A program made the translations under genes and the position numbers. This document shows positions 1 to 11,039 of a DNA stretch of 64,000 bases, piece after piece. How positions within the stretch are numbered: position 1 is the first letter of the stretch; the number at the start of each line of letters is the position of its first letter. This DNA is from Neurospora tetraspora (lineage: Eukaryota; Ascomycota; Sordariomycetes; Sordariales; Sordariaceae). The stretch covers positions 806,001-870,000 of the forward strand of contig NW_026944385.1 in NCBI RefSeq assembly GCF_033439725.1, given 5' to 3'. The notes beneath the pieces are model-generated. The model ran no database searches, was not told where the DNA came from, and worked only from the letters and a program-made list of their open reading frames with translations.

Positions 1-864
1 TTCCTCTGCACCTGTTCAAACCGCATAGCACCGCACTTCTCGCTCTCAAGGTGGTTGATGATAGCAGCCAAGGTCCTGAAGTCTTGGCGGCAGTTGCTGC
101 GGTTGGGGCAGTGGTACAGGTTTTGTTGGTGAGCTGGCGAATTCAAATGCTGATTCAACCCATGGCTGGTCCCAAACCCCTTGTGACACAGATAACACTC
201 CCACTGGCGCCCGTTCCAGGCCCGATCGGTACAGGTGAGCGTCGTTTGGGAGGTACCCTCCCAGCCGATGAGTTTCTTCGAGATCAAGCCGCTCGGGTCC
301 TTGGACCGGACGAACTTGTAGATGGAGTCCCGGTTCAGCGAGGGTGCGTTACGACAGCTTCCACTCTCGAGATGGTGGGTCATGCCCGTGGCGGTAGTAT
401 AGCTGTTGGGGCAGAAGGGGCATTTGATTTCTTGGCCACGGTGGGTGCGGGAGTTGAGGTGCTGGTAGCGTAGTGTAAGTTAGTCTGAATTTTGGGTTCG
501 GGTGTTAGTGGTTAGTTGGTTATGAACTTACCTGCTTGATGCTGTTGATGTTGTTGAAGAAGCGATCGCACTCTTTACAAAAGAAGTGTTTCTCAACTTC
601 GTGCTTGATGCGGGCGTCCTTGCTGCGAGAGAAATGGTAGCAGCAACGGCACTCAAAGCCAAAGTGATCCTCTTCCTCCATATGTTCCAGGCAAAAGTCC
701 TCGTCGTCCCACCACAAATGGCAAATGTTGCAGCCAAACGCTTCGTCACCAGGCCGATGGGGGCTGGACCAGTAGTCAGTCTCGGCCTCGCAATGCTCGT
801 CGAGATCACGCTCATTGAGGTAGCAGCTGCTACAGAAAGCGCAAGGGTAGACTGTGCGGACCAT
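1..864 (-). CDS. C2H2/C2HC multi-zinc-finger protein, 3' end outside window
   Basis: Two exons are visible: 532..864 and 1..461, with a 70-bp intron (GTAAGT donor at 531, CAG acceptor at 462). The start is the first Met in a frame that opens directly with a zinc knuckle (CAFC). Several C-x2-C...H-x(3-5)-H/C units follow. In exon 2 there is a fungal-type finger with CPFC and HLESGSC, then a spacer and two more finger-like units (CYLC...H, CPNRSNC...HLESEKC). The frame is still open at base 1, so the C-terminus is missing. The gene is clearly paralogous to the one at 2066..3204: same order, same phase-0 first intron, and shared short blocks such as HLNSPAH. Here the HLNSPAH-YHCPN region has no intron, unlike the paralog. 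A nucleic-acid-binding role is inferred only from the fingers; no substrate can be named. Confidence 0.75.
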
Positions 865-2065
865 GTTTGCGGTGTTGTATGGATATATCGCAGACTGAGG
901 CAGAGAAGGGAAGGGTGAACGTTGTGAATGTGGCGGGCTGGCGACTCAGTGAGCGTGGGTATGTCCACAAGATATCAAGTTGATGGACAAATGCCGGCGC
1001 CGGTTTGCCGTATTCACAAATCAGGTTGGAAAATGCTTCTATGAAGGAAATGTCGAAAGGGAATAAACAACGAGGTCCTTGACCCTTTAAAGGACAACCA
1101 AATCATTTGCGGGGAACGGTGGGCCTCTCGCATGAAACCTGAATGGACTGGGCAGCTGCAAGCGACTGCAATAGCTAAAACCAACAAAGAGGGAGGTGAT
1201 TCCTTACATCGTGATTAGCGATTGACTCGATTCCCAAGACGTGTCCCATTTCTCAAACGAGTTGTCGTCAGTTTTGCTCCGGTGGCGAGAACGTCGCTGA
1301 GATATTGAAACAATCGCTGATGGACCCGGAAGTCCCGTCGTCCCTTTTTCTCAGGACCACGGACCTCCGATTTACACAATTGGCCGGCCTCCGGGACCGG
1401 GACACGGAAGCCCCGCATCTCCAACATCACGTCCTCGGAGCCAACTGCTGGAAACGTGACGACGCATTCTCAGCTTTGGCGGTTATTATTTTCTACAATG
1501 TAATCGTTGATGCCGCTTTGCAATCAACACCATAAAACAGACATCATGTCTCGCACATATCATTCATCTCGTTGTCATCAGTGTCAAAGCAAAGGGAATA
1601 GGTAGAGGTAAGTAACCAGGAAGCAAATCGAGCGAGTCTGTCTAAATCTTAATTCTACCACATTTACAAGACAGTCTTATGCATTGCCTTGGCTCTCGGG
1701 TGGTATCTAGAAACAACAGTGACTTCCCAACTCCCAACGCCATGAACCGTTAAAAGCCAGACTTCCTCAGCCTTCACTCAGATGGCCGACATGGATGTGA
1801 AACAATAAGAGAAGCTCACCGAAGCAATGCAAGAAAAAATCATGCATCCTCACAAATCGCTCCCAGCCTCAGATAGATAGATACCCCCTGTGATCGCCAC
1901 TCAGAACATCATCCACCACAGATTTCTTGCTCCCTTCTGCTCTCCCAGTAGGTTCCAATGCCATCCCAGGGTCTCGTCACGTCGGGCTTCGAGAAAGAAC
2001 GGACGTACCAATAACAGGAAAAAAAAAAAAAAAGGTGCGCTACCTATGCTGAATGACCAAGCCAC
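865..2065. other. Intergenic, between the two zinc-finger genes
   Basis: This is the upstream region of the first zinc-finger gene and the 3' flank of the second. The open frames here are short, without motif or plausible splicing partner. An A15 homopolymer lies at 2019..2033, close to the 3' end of the second gene. I see no RNA gene. Confidence 0.6.
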
Positions 2066-3204
2066 TCAAAACTCGATCATATTCTTGCTGGTAACCACCT
2101 GCTTCATGCGCTGCTGAACAGCATCAAACCGCATGAAACTGCACGACTCGCTCTCCAAGTGGCTGATGATAGAAGCCAACGTCTTGAATTCGGAGCTGCA
2201 GTTGCGGTTGGGACAGTGGTAAAGGACGGTGTAGTCTGTTTATAAATTTGTAGAGGTTAACTTTGCAATCCCGTTCAGTTCGCTGCTGTTCAAAAGTTCA
2301 ACGTAATCTTTCGGCTCGATACCTATGGACATCCGTCCCCCGCTGGCTGGCGGCCGGCCTCGGGACCAAAAAAAGGAAGGAAAACAAAAAGGAGGAGGAG
2401 TGGGAGTAAGAAAGGGAAGAGACGACAAAAAAAACTTACGAGCAGGCGAATTAAGATGTTTATCCAAGTCCGCCCTGGACCTGCACACCCTGTTGGAGCA
2501 AAGACCGCACGCCCAGCCGGAGCCGTTCCAGGCGCCGTCAGTGCAGCTGTAGCGGTTCGGTTTAGACTCGCCACCGTGCCAGCCGATCAGGTTCTTGGAG
2601 ATGAAGCCGCGCGGGTCCCTTTAGCGGACAATCTGGAAGATGCTGTCACGGTTCAGAGACGGAGCGCTGCGGCAGCCGCTAGTCTCTAAGTGGGTGGTCA
2701 GGCCGGCCACGGTAGTGAAGCAGTTGCGGCAGAAGGGGCAGTCGATGTTTTGGCCGCGGTGGATGCGGGAGTTGAGGTGCTATGGAAGGGGGGTTAGCTA
2801 GTGTAGGTAGGGAGGAGAGGGAAGGGGAGGGGATGTCGGGCTGAGGCCGACGATAAGTGTCTTTGGGACGGGAGCCCCGGGCGGAACATTACCTGCTTGA
2901 TGTTGTTTGTGTTCTGGAAGGACTTGTCACAATCGGCGCAATAGTTGTGGTACTCGACCTCGTGGTTGATAAGCTCCTTCTCGCTGCGATACTGGTTGTC
3001 GCAGACACGGCACTCATGGCCAACATGACCCTTGGCGTTCATGTGCTGCCAGCGAGCAGCATCGCTGTTGAAGGTTGCGAGGCAAGTATCACAACCGTAC
3101 CTCACGTAGTCGTGCGCAGCCGCATGGTCGTAGTCATCCAGATGGTCTTGGAGATCCTCCTCATCGTAGAACGACTGGTCGCACGTATAGCAGAGGTAAA
3201 CCAT
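2066..3204 (-). CDS. C2H2/C2HC zinc-finger paralog with an in-frame TAA stop
   Basis: Homology to the neighbouring zinc-finger gene gives three exons: 2893..3204, 2440..2779 and 2066..2235. These join to 274 codons ending in TGA at 2066..2068. The first exon holds C-x2-C...H units (CYTC, CDTC, CRVC, CADC) and joins in phase 0 to a CPFC...HLETSGC finger, as in the paralog. Codon 157 (2621..2623), between that finger and the DPRGFISKNLIGW block, is TAA; the paralog has a serine codon there. Homology resumes in the same frame after the stop, so this is a point nonsense change and not a frameshift. The product is either a 156-aa truncated protein or the gene is a young pseudogene. The second intron (2236..2439, about 204 bp) is absent from the paralog. 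A sequencing error cannot be excluded. Confidence 0.6.
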
Positions 3205-3891
3205 GGTGACAGTGCCTGGAGGAAGATGTCGAGGAAATGGTTGAGTGATGTTGACAGCAGTTGATAACGAGATGGACGGGACTGACGTCCAGATCTTCTG
3301 CTCTGGTCCCAGGCCTGATGGTTGATATCCAGTCGGTGCAGAACCAGGTCCAAAAGACGGGTTGGGTGAGACAAGGGATCAAGAAAGAGAAGAGCAAGAC
3401 GAATGTCTTAAAAAGACCTCCATGCTTCACTGCTTGAAAGCGCGGGGGACTGTGCGGGGACAGATCAACGCCAAGCGGATGTTTTCGAAGCTTCCATTCA
3501 CTGGTAATACTCCTGCAGTTGGGATTGACTGACATCCGACGATGTGCCGCTGTGGGCCTCGCGCATTATCAGCTGCGGATAAGTACCGCAAGTCAACAAC
3601 AAGGAAACGTTGACATGACTTTCCTGTAATGCATTCAATTTCCTGGCTTGTCCTATTGGAGTACCGTAGCTAAGTGCGGATATACGATCACGATGTTTGA
3701 GCGTCTCGTCGTCTTCGTGTGATGGTGTTGTCCTGAACTATTCTACACGACCGGAGGCTCTTAAGATGCTGTTAGTAACATCCACAAGACCTCGTCAACA
3801 CACTCCCATACCTGTGAGATTTCCGGTTCACCGGTCCGTAACTCGAGCTGTTTGAAGGCGTAAAGGCTTGCCGATCTGCATCATCCTCCCC

Positions 3892-3924
<33 letters not shown>

Positions 3925-4169
3925 AATCAGCCCAAGGGCGTTGGTAAAGTTCGGCTACCCGCCGGTCTCTTTGGTATCCGCTCCATCGAGCTAAATCGTA
4001 CACTAAACCTGTTCCAAATGTATATCCCAACGCCAAGCAATGCTGTAATATCTTTTCCGTTCGCTCATTCTTTGCTTCTCTGTCCCTTTAATCCACCAAT
4101 CTTCTTCCTTGTCGTCGTCCTTTCTTTTGACCGCCAGCACCTCCCAACGACCCATGGCACCGGGCAGCT
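3205..4169. other. Intergenic, upstream of zinc-finger paralog and 3' of prp17
   Basis: No coding evidence beyond out-of-frame extensions. The notable element is the long A homopolymer listed separately. Both flanking genes are on the minus strand, so this holds one promoter and one 3' flank. Confidence 0.6.
3892..3919. repeat. A28 homopolymer
   Basis: An uninterrupted run of 28 A on the plus strand (poly-T in the sense of the flanking minus-strand genes), about 280 bp downstream of the prp17 stop. Confidence 0.95.
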
Positions 4170-5863
4170 TTAATCCCACATCCTAATCTCACCCTTCGCT
4201 CCCGCCGTGAACACCTTACTCGTCTCCTGCTCCGACCAAGCCACACAGTTGATAGCTCCGCCGCTCGTGTCCGCGTGGATCTTGTGGTACATCTTGCACG
4301 TCTTCCAGTCCCAGAAGCAGACATATCCTCCGGTGTCTCCCGAAGCGACGAACTGCCCATCGGGACTGCAGACCAGCCCGATGCCGGAGCCGGCGGTGTT
4401 GTGGCCGCGCCATGACTTTTTGCGGTTTTGGCGGAACTTGTCCGAGGCCGACGAGTAGGCGACGATGGAGTTGTCGGAGCATTGGTAGAGGACGTACTTG
4501 CCCGATGGGTGCTGGGTCGATTTGGTGAGGGCGAACATGTCGGGTTCGCTGGGGTGGGTGTTAGCATGTGTTCGGGGTTAGTGAAAAGGACGAAAGGGAT
4601 AGATAATACGTACCTGATAGTCTTGATCTCCACCGGAATTCCATACTCCCACACCCTCAACGAGCGATCATCCGACGTCGACATAAACCGCCTATTCTCA
4701 CCCACAAACTCGAGGGTATTGATGGCGCCCAAGTGGTGATCGTACTCCTGCACCGGATCCGCTCCCGCACGGCTATCGTACTGCACAATCCTGTTATCCG
4801 ACAAACCCGCCAAGAACTCGTGTCCCTGATCAACCGACGGGTTGAACTTGATAACATGCGGCGTCTTGCCCGTGTTGAACCTGTTGACACACTGTCCCGT
4901 CTCCGTATCCCACAACTTGATCCACCTGTCGAACGAGCCCGAAAGGAACTTGGTTCCGTCCCTGTTAAACGACAAGTCGGTGATAGCCTTCGAATGGCCC
5001 GCATACGTCCGCAACAGCTCCCGATTGCGATACACATCGAAGATCTTGACGGTACCATCCGTACTTCCCGACAGACCCAAATGACTCGACTTGGGAAACA
5101 ACTGCAGCGCCGTGATCGGCTTGCCGGCATGGTGCCTCCACGTATGCATGTGCTTCTTGGGAATAAAGTTCGTGACGCTCCCGACATCCTTGGTGAGACT
5201 GATATCCAGATCCTGCGGGATGTGCATGTACGTCCGGCCCAGATAATCGAACTCCTCGGTACCGTGGAACGTCGTCGTCTCCTCGCCCAGCTCTTCGACC
5301 TCTTTCCTCCGCGCCAGGTTCTTCGTCGGCGCCTTGACCACCGTCCCGCTCTCTACCACCTCATCTTCTTCCTCCTCCTCTTCTTCAACAATCTCATACT
5401 CCTCATCACTCCCCAACTCCTCCTCATTCACCTCCTCATATTCCTGCTTCTTGTACCTTGCCCACGGCCCGACGTAGGCCCCATCGCCATCCGCAACCGT
5501 CGCGCTTCCTTTCCCCTCTCTCTGTTGCCTCAGCTTCGCAGCTGCCGCCTTCTTCGCGGTGCTGCCCAGTTGTTCGCGCGCGGGACCGCCGCCGCGCTCG
5601 ATGGCGCGGTGCTTGGCGCGGAAGGTGTGTTCGCTGATGTAGGTCTCGGCCGCGGTGCCGGTCAGGACGTTCCTCCTCTTGGTGCCGACGGCGGTAGAAG
5701 TCGAATCGGTTTCGTCGCGGAAGGGGTTGGCGGGCCCGAGGCGCGGTCGGCTTAGGTCCTCGCCGGTGTAGGGGACGACGGCATGGTCTGGTTCGGCAAC
5801 TTGGCGGACGATGAGGGCGTCTTTGACGGAGAGGTTTGCTGGGTATTCGTTGAAGTCGGCCAT
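4170..5863 (-). CDS. prp17: Pre-mRNA splicing factor Prp17/Cdc40, WD40 protein
   Basis: Two exons, 4614..5863 and 4549-flanked 4170..4548, joined over a 65-bp intron, give about 542 aa. The start at 5863 (MADFNEYP) fits the family better than the in-frame Met at 6034, whose extra 57 residues are low complexity. The family layout is visible: an N-terminal block with NPFR, then GPWARY (GPWAKY in animal Cdc40), an acidic stretch, YLGRTYMHIPQD, and from about residue 235 a WD40 propeller. Propeller signatures include GHSKAITDL, KLWDTETGQCV, HLGAINTLEF and a final GEIRMWD. Prp17 acts in the second catalytic step of splicing in the nucleus. Translation through the intron gives a false long C-terminus, so the spliced end is preferred. 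Confidence 0.93.
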
Positions 5864-7050
5864 GGTTATTTGGTTTTCGTGTGTGTGATTGTGCTGCGGC
5901 TTGCTGAGTTGTGGTGATGGTTTGCTCGCCAGCCGCACGCTTGATGGAAATAAAATGTTTTGTTGTTTTTGTTGTTTTGGAGATGGAGATGGTTGCGACT
6001 TAGAGTTGTCAGTGGCAGGCCCATTGGTTGACATCTGGAACAGTGGACCTCAAATTCTGAGTGGAGCTTGTGCCATGCACGCGTGCACGGACCATATACG
6101 ACCGACCGACTGGGTTATTGTTGCAGGTCGGCAAGGACCAAGCTTTTGGAGCTGAGGCTTGCTTGATGGAGGGGCCGACAATGATCAGCGTTGAGCCGAG
6201 CTCATTTTTTTCTGGCTTGTCTCTTCAGATAGAGTATTCAATGACCTAAATATTCGGTTCCGTCTCTTGGTAAGAAAACAACAGCTTGTTAAAAGAGTAC
6301 ATATTCCAACTACGCACCCAACATCTATGAACCAAAAAGTCATGTTTCTGTTCTCCATATGTGGCCCGCGTTGCCTTCCCTCGGTGTTGACATTTGACAA
6401 TGACAGCAGAGAGTATGATCTTCATGACGTAGCCCGTCCCATTTCATTACATACTTGATCAAGCAGTAAAATACAGTATGCGTCTCTCCATCTCATCCCC
6501 CAGCGTACACCCATTGGTATCGCAAAAGAGGTCGTAAACTCTTTTTAATCATTTCTTTTCCCCGTCTATCCAGCTGTCATGCCAACCGAGGCGCACAGCA
6601 AGGCGGTTGCCTCCTTCCTGGCAACCGTCAGTTGGGTTTCCCTCCATATTAAAGAAGCCAAAACCGTCCAGTTCGTCCTCCTCTTCTCCATCAAATAAAA
6701 ATCATTCCCGCCATCTCTTCATAGCTTCATGCCATCCCATTCCATCTATCAAGTCGTCTTCGTGTGTTCCGCTCATGAACCGTTTCCGTCCTTTTGCAAA
6801 TACCCGTCGCCGAGGATCCTGCCTGCCTGCTTGCTTGCCTGTGGTTGTTCTGTATATGATTTTTGTGTGTGTTTGAGGCACTGAGTACCAGTGTGCCCAT
6901 CGCCGTTATGTACTTTCGAGAAAGATAATGGTGGTGGAGATGCGAGCACGAGCTCCGATAAGAGAACTCTGCGCCCGAATCCGAGAGACCTCGTTGCGGT
7001 ATCGTGTGAAACGAGAAGTCCAGTTCAGCTTAGCGAGCGACGGCCGTTTC
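5864..7050. other. Intergenic, prp17 upstream and erv14 3' flank
   Basis: This contains the 5' leader/promoter of prp17 and the 3' flank of erv14. The open frames are short and lack motifs. Pyrimidine-rich stretches at about 6640-6780 look like ordinary fungal UTR or promoter sequence. Confidence 0.6.
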
Positions 7051-7746
7051 CTAGTGGGCCTCGTCTCTGATGAGGGCCACAATCATGCTGTACAAGTAGA
7101 AGAAGAACAGAATGAGGTGGAAGCCGAGCTTGGTGAAAGATTCCTAGAGAGCGCGCAAATCGGTTAGAAGTGGTTCCTAGAGGCTCCACCACGGCGGACG
7201 TGGCTTGTTTTGCTGATCAGATGACGTACCTTCTTGTGAACGTTAAGCTTGCGGAAGATCTCAGTGGCGTCCAGGAGATGGGCGTTGTCAACGATCCTGT
7301 ACCGCATGGTTAGTTACTCGGTTCGTGCTAGCTGTGGATGTTGTTTATCTAGACGGATGAAAACTTACTTCTTGACGTTCCAGGCGACAAGGGGCACGTT
7401 GAGTACGAGAGGCAGCCAGTAACCGTTGATAAGGAAGAGGAAGGTGAGGAAACCGTGGACGGCGACTTCGGGGATGATGTAGGTGTTGAGGCGGTTGCAG
7501 AGGTCAATAGGGTTGATGTAATCGCTGCAAGATGCCGTTAGTAGCTGCCTGCTGGAGAAAGGGGCGCAAGCCACAACACGCGCGGGGTGCCGAGTCCAGT
7601 GAGCTCGAATAACCCCTCGAGAAGGGGGATAGATAACTAACGTACCATTCCAGATCGCTGTACATGATGGTGAAGAAGACTTGAAGGAAGAGGTTGACGG
7701 CGTTTATAAGCACCGCAAACAGGTATAGCCACGCCTCGCCCGACAT
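7051..7746 (-). CDS. erv14: Cornichon family COPII cargo receptor Erv14
   Basis: Four exons (7646..7746, 7369..7524, 7230..7296, 7051..7143) splice in phase to 138 aa, the same length as yeast Erv14. The protein starts [20 protein letters not shown] and keeps the cornichon pattern: a first membrane helix, the motif [13 protein letters not shown], two central helices ending in PLVAWN, then the fungal signature [19 protein letters not shown] and a last helix ([15 protein letters not shown]). Erv14 cycles between ER and Golgi and loads transmembrane secretory cargo into COPII vesicles. All splice sites are GT-AG. The 67-bp third exon and three introns in so small a gene are typical of conserved fungal genes. 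Identification is firm. Confidence 0.95.
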
Positions 7747-9015
7747 TTTGGTGGTTGTTTGCTTATCGGATGATAGCTAGAGCTTCGGTAGTGTAGTTGG
7801 TTGGACTCGGTTTGCGCGAGCTTGTTCGAGATGTTGTACGTGCCCGACAGATAGCGTGCGCAATTATGATGGAATCGAAGTCGGACGATAGAGTTCGATC
7901 GGGAGAAAGGGGAAGTGTGTCAAGCTTCGGGCGCGCCGGTGTCGGTGCTTGTACTTGGAGCTGGTTGTCAAGTTAGAGGCGGGATTATAGACTTGGGAAA
8001 AGCCGTCTTGTTGATCTTTTTGGTGTTTTGGGAAAGAAAAAAGGCGGTCGCAAGTTGGCGGACTCGGGGCAGTGGTGGGAAGACTCACTTGGTTGCGTGG
8101 AGACAGCTGGAGGTTCTGGAAGAGTGGAGGGTTGTTGGTGGTTGGTGCTCCGGCGTTGGTCGGGGGGGCAAGGCAGCTGGTGTCTCGGGGCTTCCTCGAT
8201 GATGAAAGCCTCCTTCCACTCTTTTTCGCCGTGAACTGCCAGCCTGAGCCCAGTTGCCAAGACTGCCCCTGGAGCCTGTTGGGCGGCCAAGTTGGCCCAA
8301 GCTTCTCTCCCTCAAAGCTCCACTATAAGCCCGACCGAGGTGGGGCAAAAGCGGCATGAAGACGACGGGAAGCATCGAGTTGGCGAGAGCCTCGAGCTCT
8401 CAACAAACAGCTTCTCAACATAACTTCTCAGATTCTTACTATAGTTCTCCTGAGTCCTCATTTTCCAAGTTGACCATGAAATTACTAACACTTTAGTATT
8501 AGGTATGGCGAAACATTAGACGTCTATGTAAGTGTCTAGCAGTCTATCCAAGCAGTCACAATCTAGCTGCTTCTGTAGAGAGAAAGAGAGCTCCGGACCC
8601 GGTTCTCCACAATCACCGCCGAGTCCGCCGTGAACTTCCCGAATCCCTCCCCGAATGAATATCTAGGAACTCCGTCCTGCCACATGATATCATAGTCTTC
8701 GAACTGCCTTTCAAAATGAGCGATTTTAACACAGCGTACCTCCCAGCTCTGCCATACCCCAAATCAGTGTCTTTTCAGATCTGAACTTATCAGATCTCAA
8801 AAACCAATCTGATTGAAAGCCAGAGTTGGATTCGGATGAAAGTCAAAAGCGCCGTAGCCATGGCCTCGGGCTTCCCACTTTTCTTCTTATATCACTGGGT
8901 ATCAACTCAGGCATTGAACGCTACGGCACAATTCTATACCACAACACTAATCCCTCTAAACGCCTTTTTATTCCAATAACGATGCACACCTCACTTTTTA
9001 AACGTCCGACCCAAC
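7747..9015. other. Intergenic, erv14 upstream and map1 3' flank
   Basis: The overlapping open frames on both strands around 7860-8375 are short, compositionally biased and share no motif, so I treat them as chance. Part of this is probably the long 5' leader of erv14. Nothing else is recognised. Confidence 0.55.
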
Positions 9016-10396
9016 TCAAGCAGCAGCAGCAGTAGGCATTGGTATCGGGCCGCCAGGAGAGTCAGCCGTGCGCGCCGTCAAAATCTCGACACCGGTCTCG
9101 GTGACCAAGAGAGTGTGTTCTGTTAAGCAGGATTAGTCGACATCCCACCACTCAGCCATCACCTACGGCATCATAACAGCACTTACCGAACTGAGCGGTC
9201 CTCTTGCCATCAATGGTGGTAGAAGTCCAGTTATCGGGCCAGGTAACATCGCGGTACTTGCCCAGCGCAATCATGGGCTCGATGGTGAAGGTCATTCCAG
9301 GCTTGCACTCGCCAACCGCCCTGTTCTTAGCGTAGTGAGGGATGTTGGGCGGGCAGTGGAAGGTCTTGTTGATGCCGTGGCCGACGTAGGTGCGGATGAC
9401 GCTGCAGCCGCGGCTCTTAGCGTGCGCCTCGATCACGTTGCCAAAGTCGCGGAACAGAGTGCCGGGCTTGACCAGCTTGATGGCCTCCTCCAAGCACTCG
9501 CGGGCCGTCTCGGTGACGCGCACCGAGTCGGGGTCGGCCTTGGCCTTGTCGCCGACGTAGTATGTCTCGTTCAGATCGCCGTGGTAGCCCTCGTGGTAGA
9601 GGGTAACGTCGAGGTTGAGGATGTCGCCGTCGACAAGAACGCGCTTGTCGGGAATGCCGTGGCAGATGACCTCGTTGAGCGATGTGCAGACGGACTTGGG
9701 GAAGAAGTTGTAGTTCAAGGGCGAAGGGTACGAGTTGCGCTCGATGCAGGCGTCGTGCACGATCTTGTCGAGGTCGTCGGTGGTGATGCCAGGGCGGATG
9801 GCAGCGGCGGCGACGTCGAGAACCTCACGGGCGAGGCGGCAGACCTTGCGCATGCCCTCGCGACCCTTCTCGTCTAGCTGCTCAATCTTGTTGGACCTCG
9901 TACGGCCGCCGCCGGGAATACCGCTTTCGGCATAGTCGGGATGGGGGATCGACTTGGGGACAACGCGCCTCGGCGAAAGAGGGTAGACGGGGCGGAGAGG
10001 GCCGGTGTAGCTGAAGGAAGGGAAGGGGTTGTAGGTTTCGGGGCCTGGAACAGAGTTTTAGATATGCGCTCTGGCAGGGGGGGAAGCGGGTTGATTTACT
10101 GGCAAGCTTGTGAAGCTCCTTGTGAGTGTTCTATTGGGCAACCAAAGGGTCAGCTATCAAGGTTCACATGCAAGTCCAAGTCCAAGCAGTGTATAAGACC
10201 CGGCCGAGAGGAGACATATGGGATGAGGAAATCCAAAGAGAATGCGCCGTACCCAGTTCTTCTTGAAGCAGTCTTGGGAGCAGAAGAAGCTGCCCTTGAT
10301 ACCCAGGCTCAAGCACTTGGGGCATTGGAGGGTGCCGGCATCGTTTTCGCAGTCGGCGCCGAGGCACTTCTTCTTCGCGGGGGGTTGTTCGGTCAT
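9016..10396 (-). CDS. map1: Methionine aminopeptidase 1 (MYND-like zinc finger + M24)
   Basis: Four exons (10253..10396, 10100..10130, 9187..10044, 9016..9119) give 378 aa. Exon 1 carries most of the C6H2 zinc finger typical of type-1 eukaryotic enzymes (CLGADC, CPKC, CSQDC). The 31-bp second exon supplies its histidines (NTHKELHKLA). The M24 pita-bread domain follows, with GDILNLDV and DLNETYYVGD for the two aspartate metal ligands, GHGI for the histidine, FTIEPM and AQFEHT for the glutamates. The last intron splits Q-F from E-H, so the final glutamate is in exon 4. The C-terminus ends in an alanine run. The enzyme removes the initiator methionine from nascent chains at the ribosome. It is divergent from the kynurenine monooxygenase gene. 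Confidence 0.95.
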
Positions 10397-11039
10397 GGTG
10401 GTAGTATTAAACTATAGTGTTGCTGTCTGTGGTTATCGAGAGGAAAGAGGGGCCGATAAGTTAGCTTGACGATCGCAGGTGGAAGCGAGGATGTCGGGCA
10501 GAGTTGCTCTGTGACGACGAGAAAAGTACGATGTGCCGGAGGGAAGCAAGAGTGAAGTTGCGTAGAGGTTGACCGGAAGGCACAGGGTCTGAAGCAAATA
10601 AAAGTACCTTTGTGACCTCGTGTTGGGTAGGTAGGAGAGTTTGTTGTTCAAAGGGCGTGAGACACCTGAAGAAGTGACAACGAAACGGGATGCGGCAGGA
10701 CAATTATTTTGGCGCCGCTGTCTTGCGCCCTTCCGACACAGGCGAGACAAGGCAGCGGGACGGGTGGGGCTCTATTGGCCCAGACAAGGGACCAGGCCGC
10801 TTACCTAAGTGGCCCAGACACCACCTTGTTCGTTAGCACTAAGCCTTTTGTGGTGTTAGTGCACCAAGAAGGCGTCGGCAGTGGATCACTTGGCACGGAC
10901 AATTATCGGACTGTATATCGCATGGGATCTGATGCAATCACTAACATATTTTATTTCCACCGACATTACCTTACTTTTCCGATTCCCGGCTTACTAGAGC
11001 GGCAGGCTAGGAAATTCTCTCAAACACCAGATTTCGAAA
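10397..11039. promoter_or_regulatory. Divergent promoter region map1 / kynurenine monooxygenase
   Basis: This 643-bp interval separates two head-to-head genes and so must contain both promoters. An 11-bp direct repeat, TGGCCCAGACA, occurs at 10776..10786 and 10810..10820, in the half nearer the monooxygenase; a TGGCCCAGAC copy also lies near 47545. Whether it binds a factor is unknown. Confidence 0.45.

Noticed and set aside
3892-3919. A28 and A35 homopolymers as poly-A tails of retroposed genes
   Set aside because: No target-site duplication or intronless copy next to them, and they read as poly-T in the sense of the adjacent minus-strand genes.
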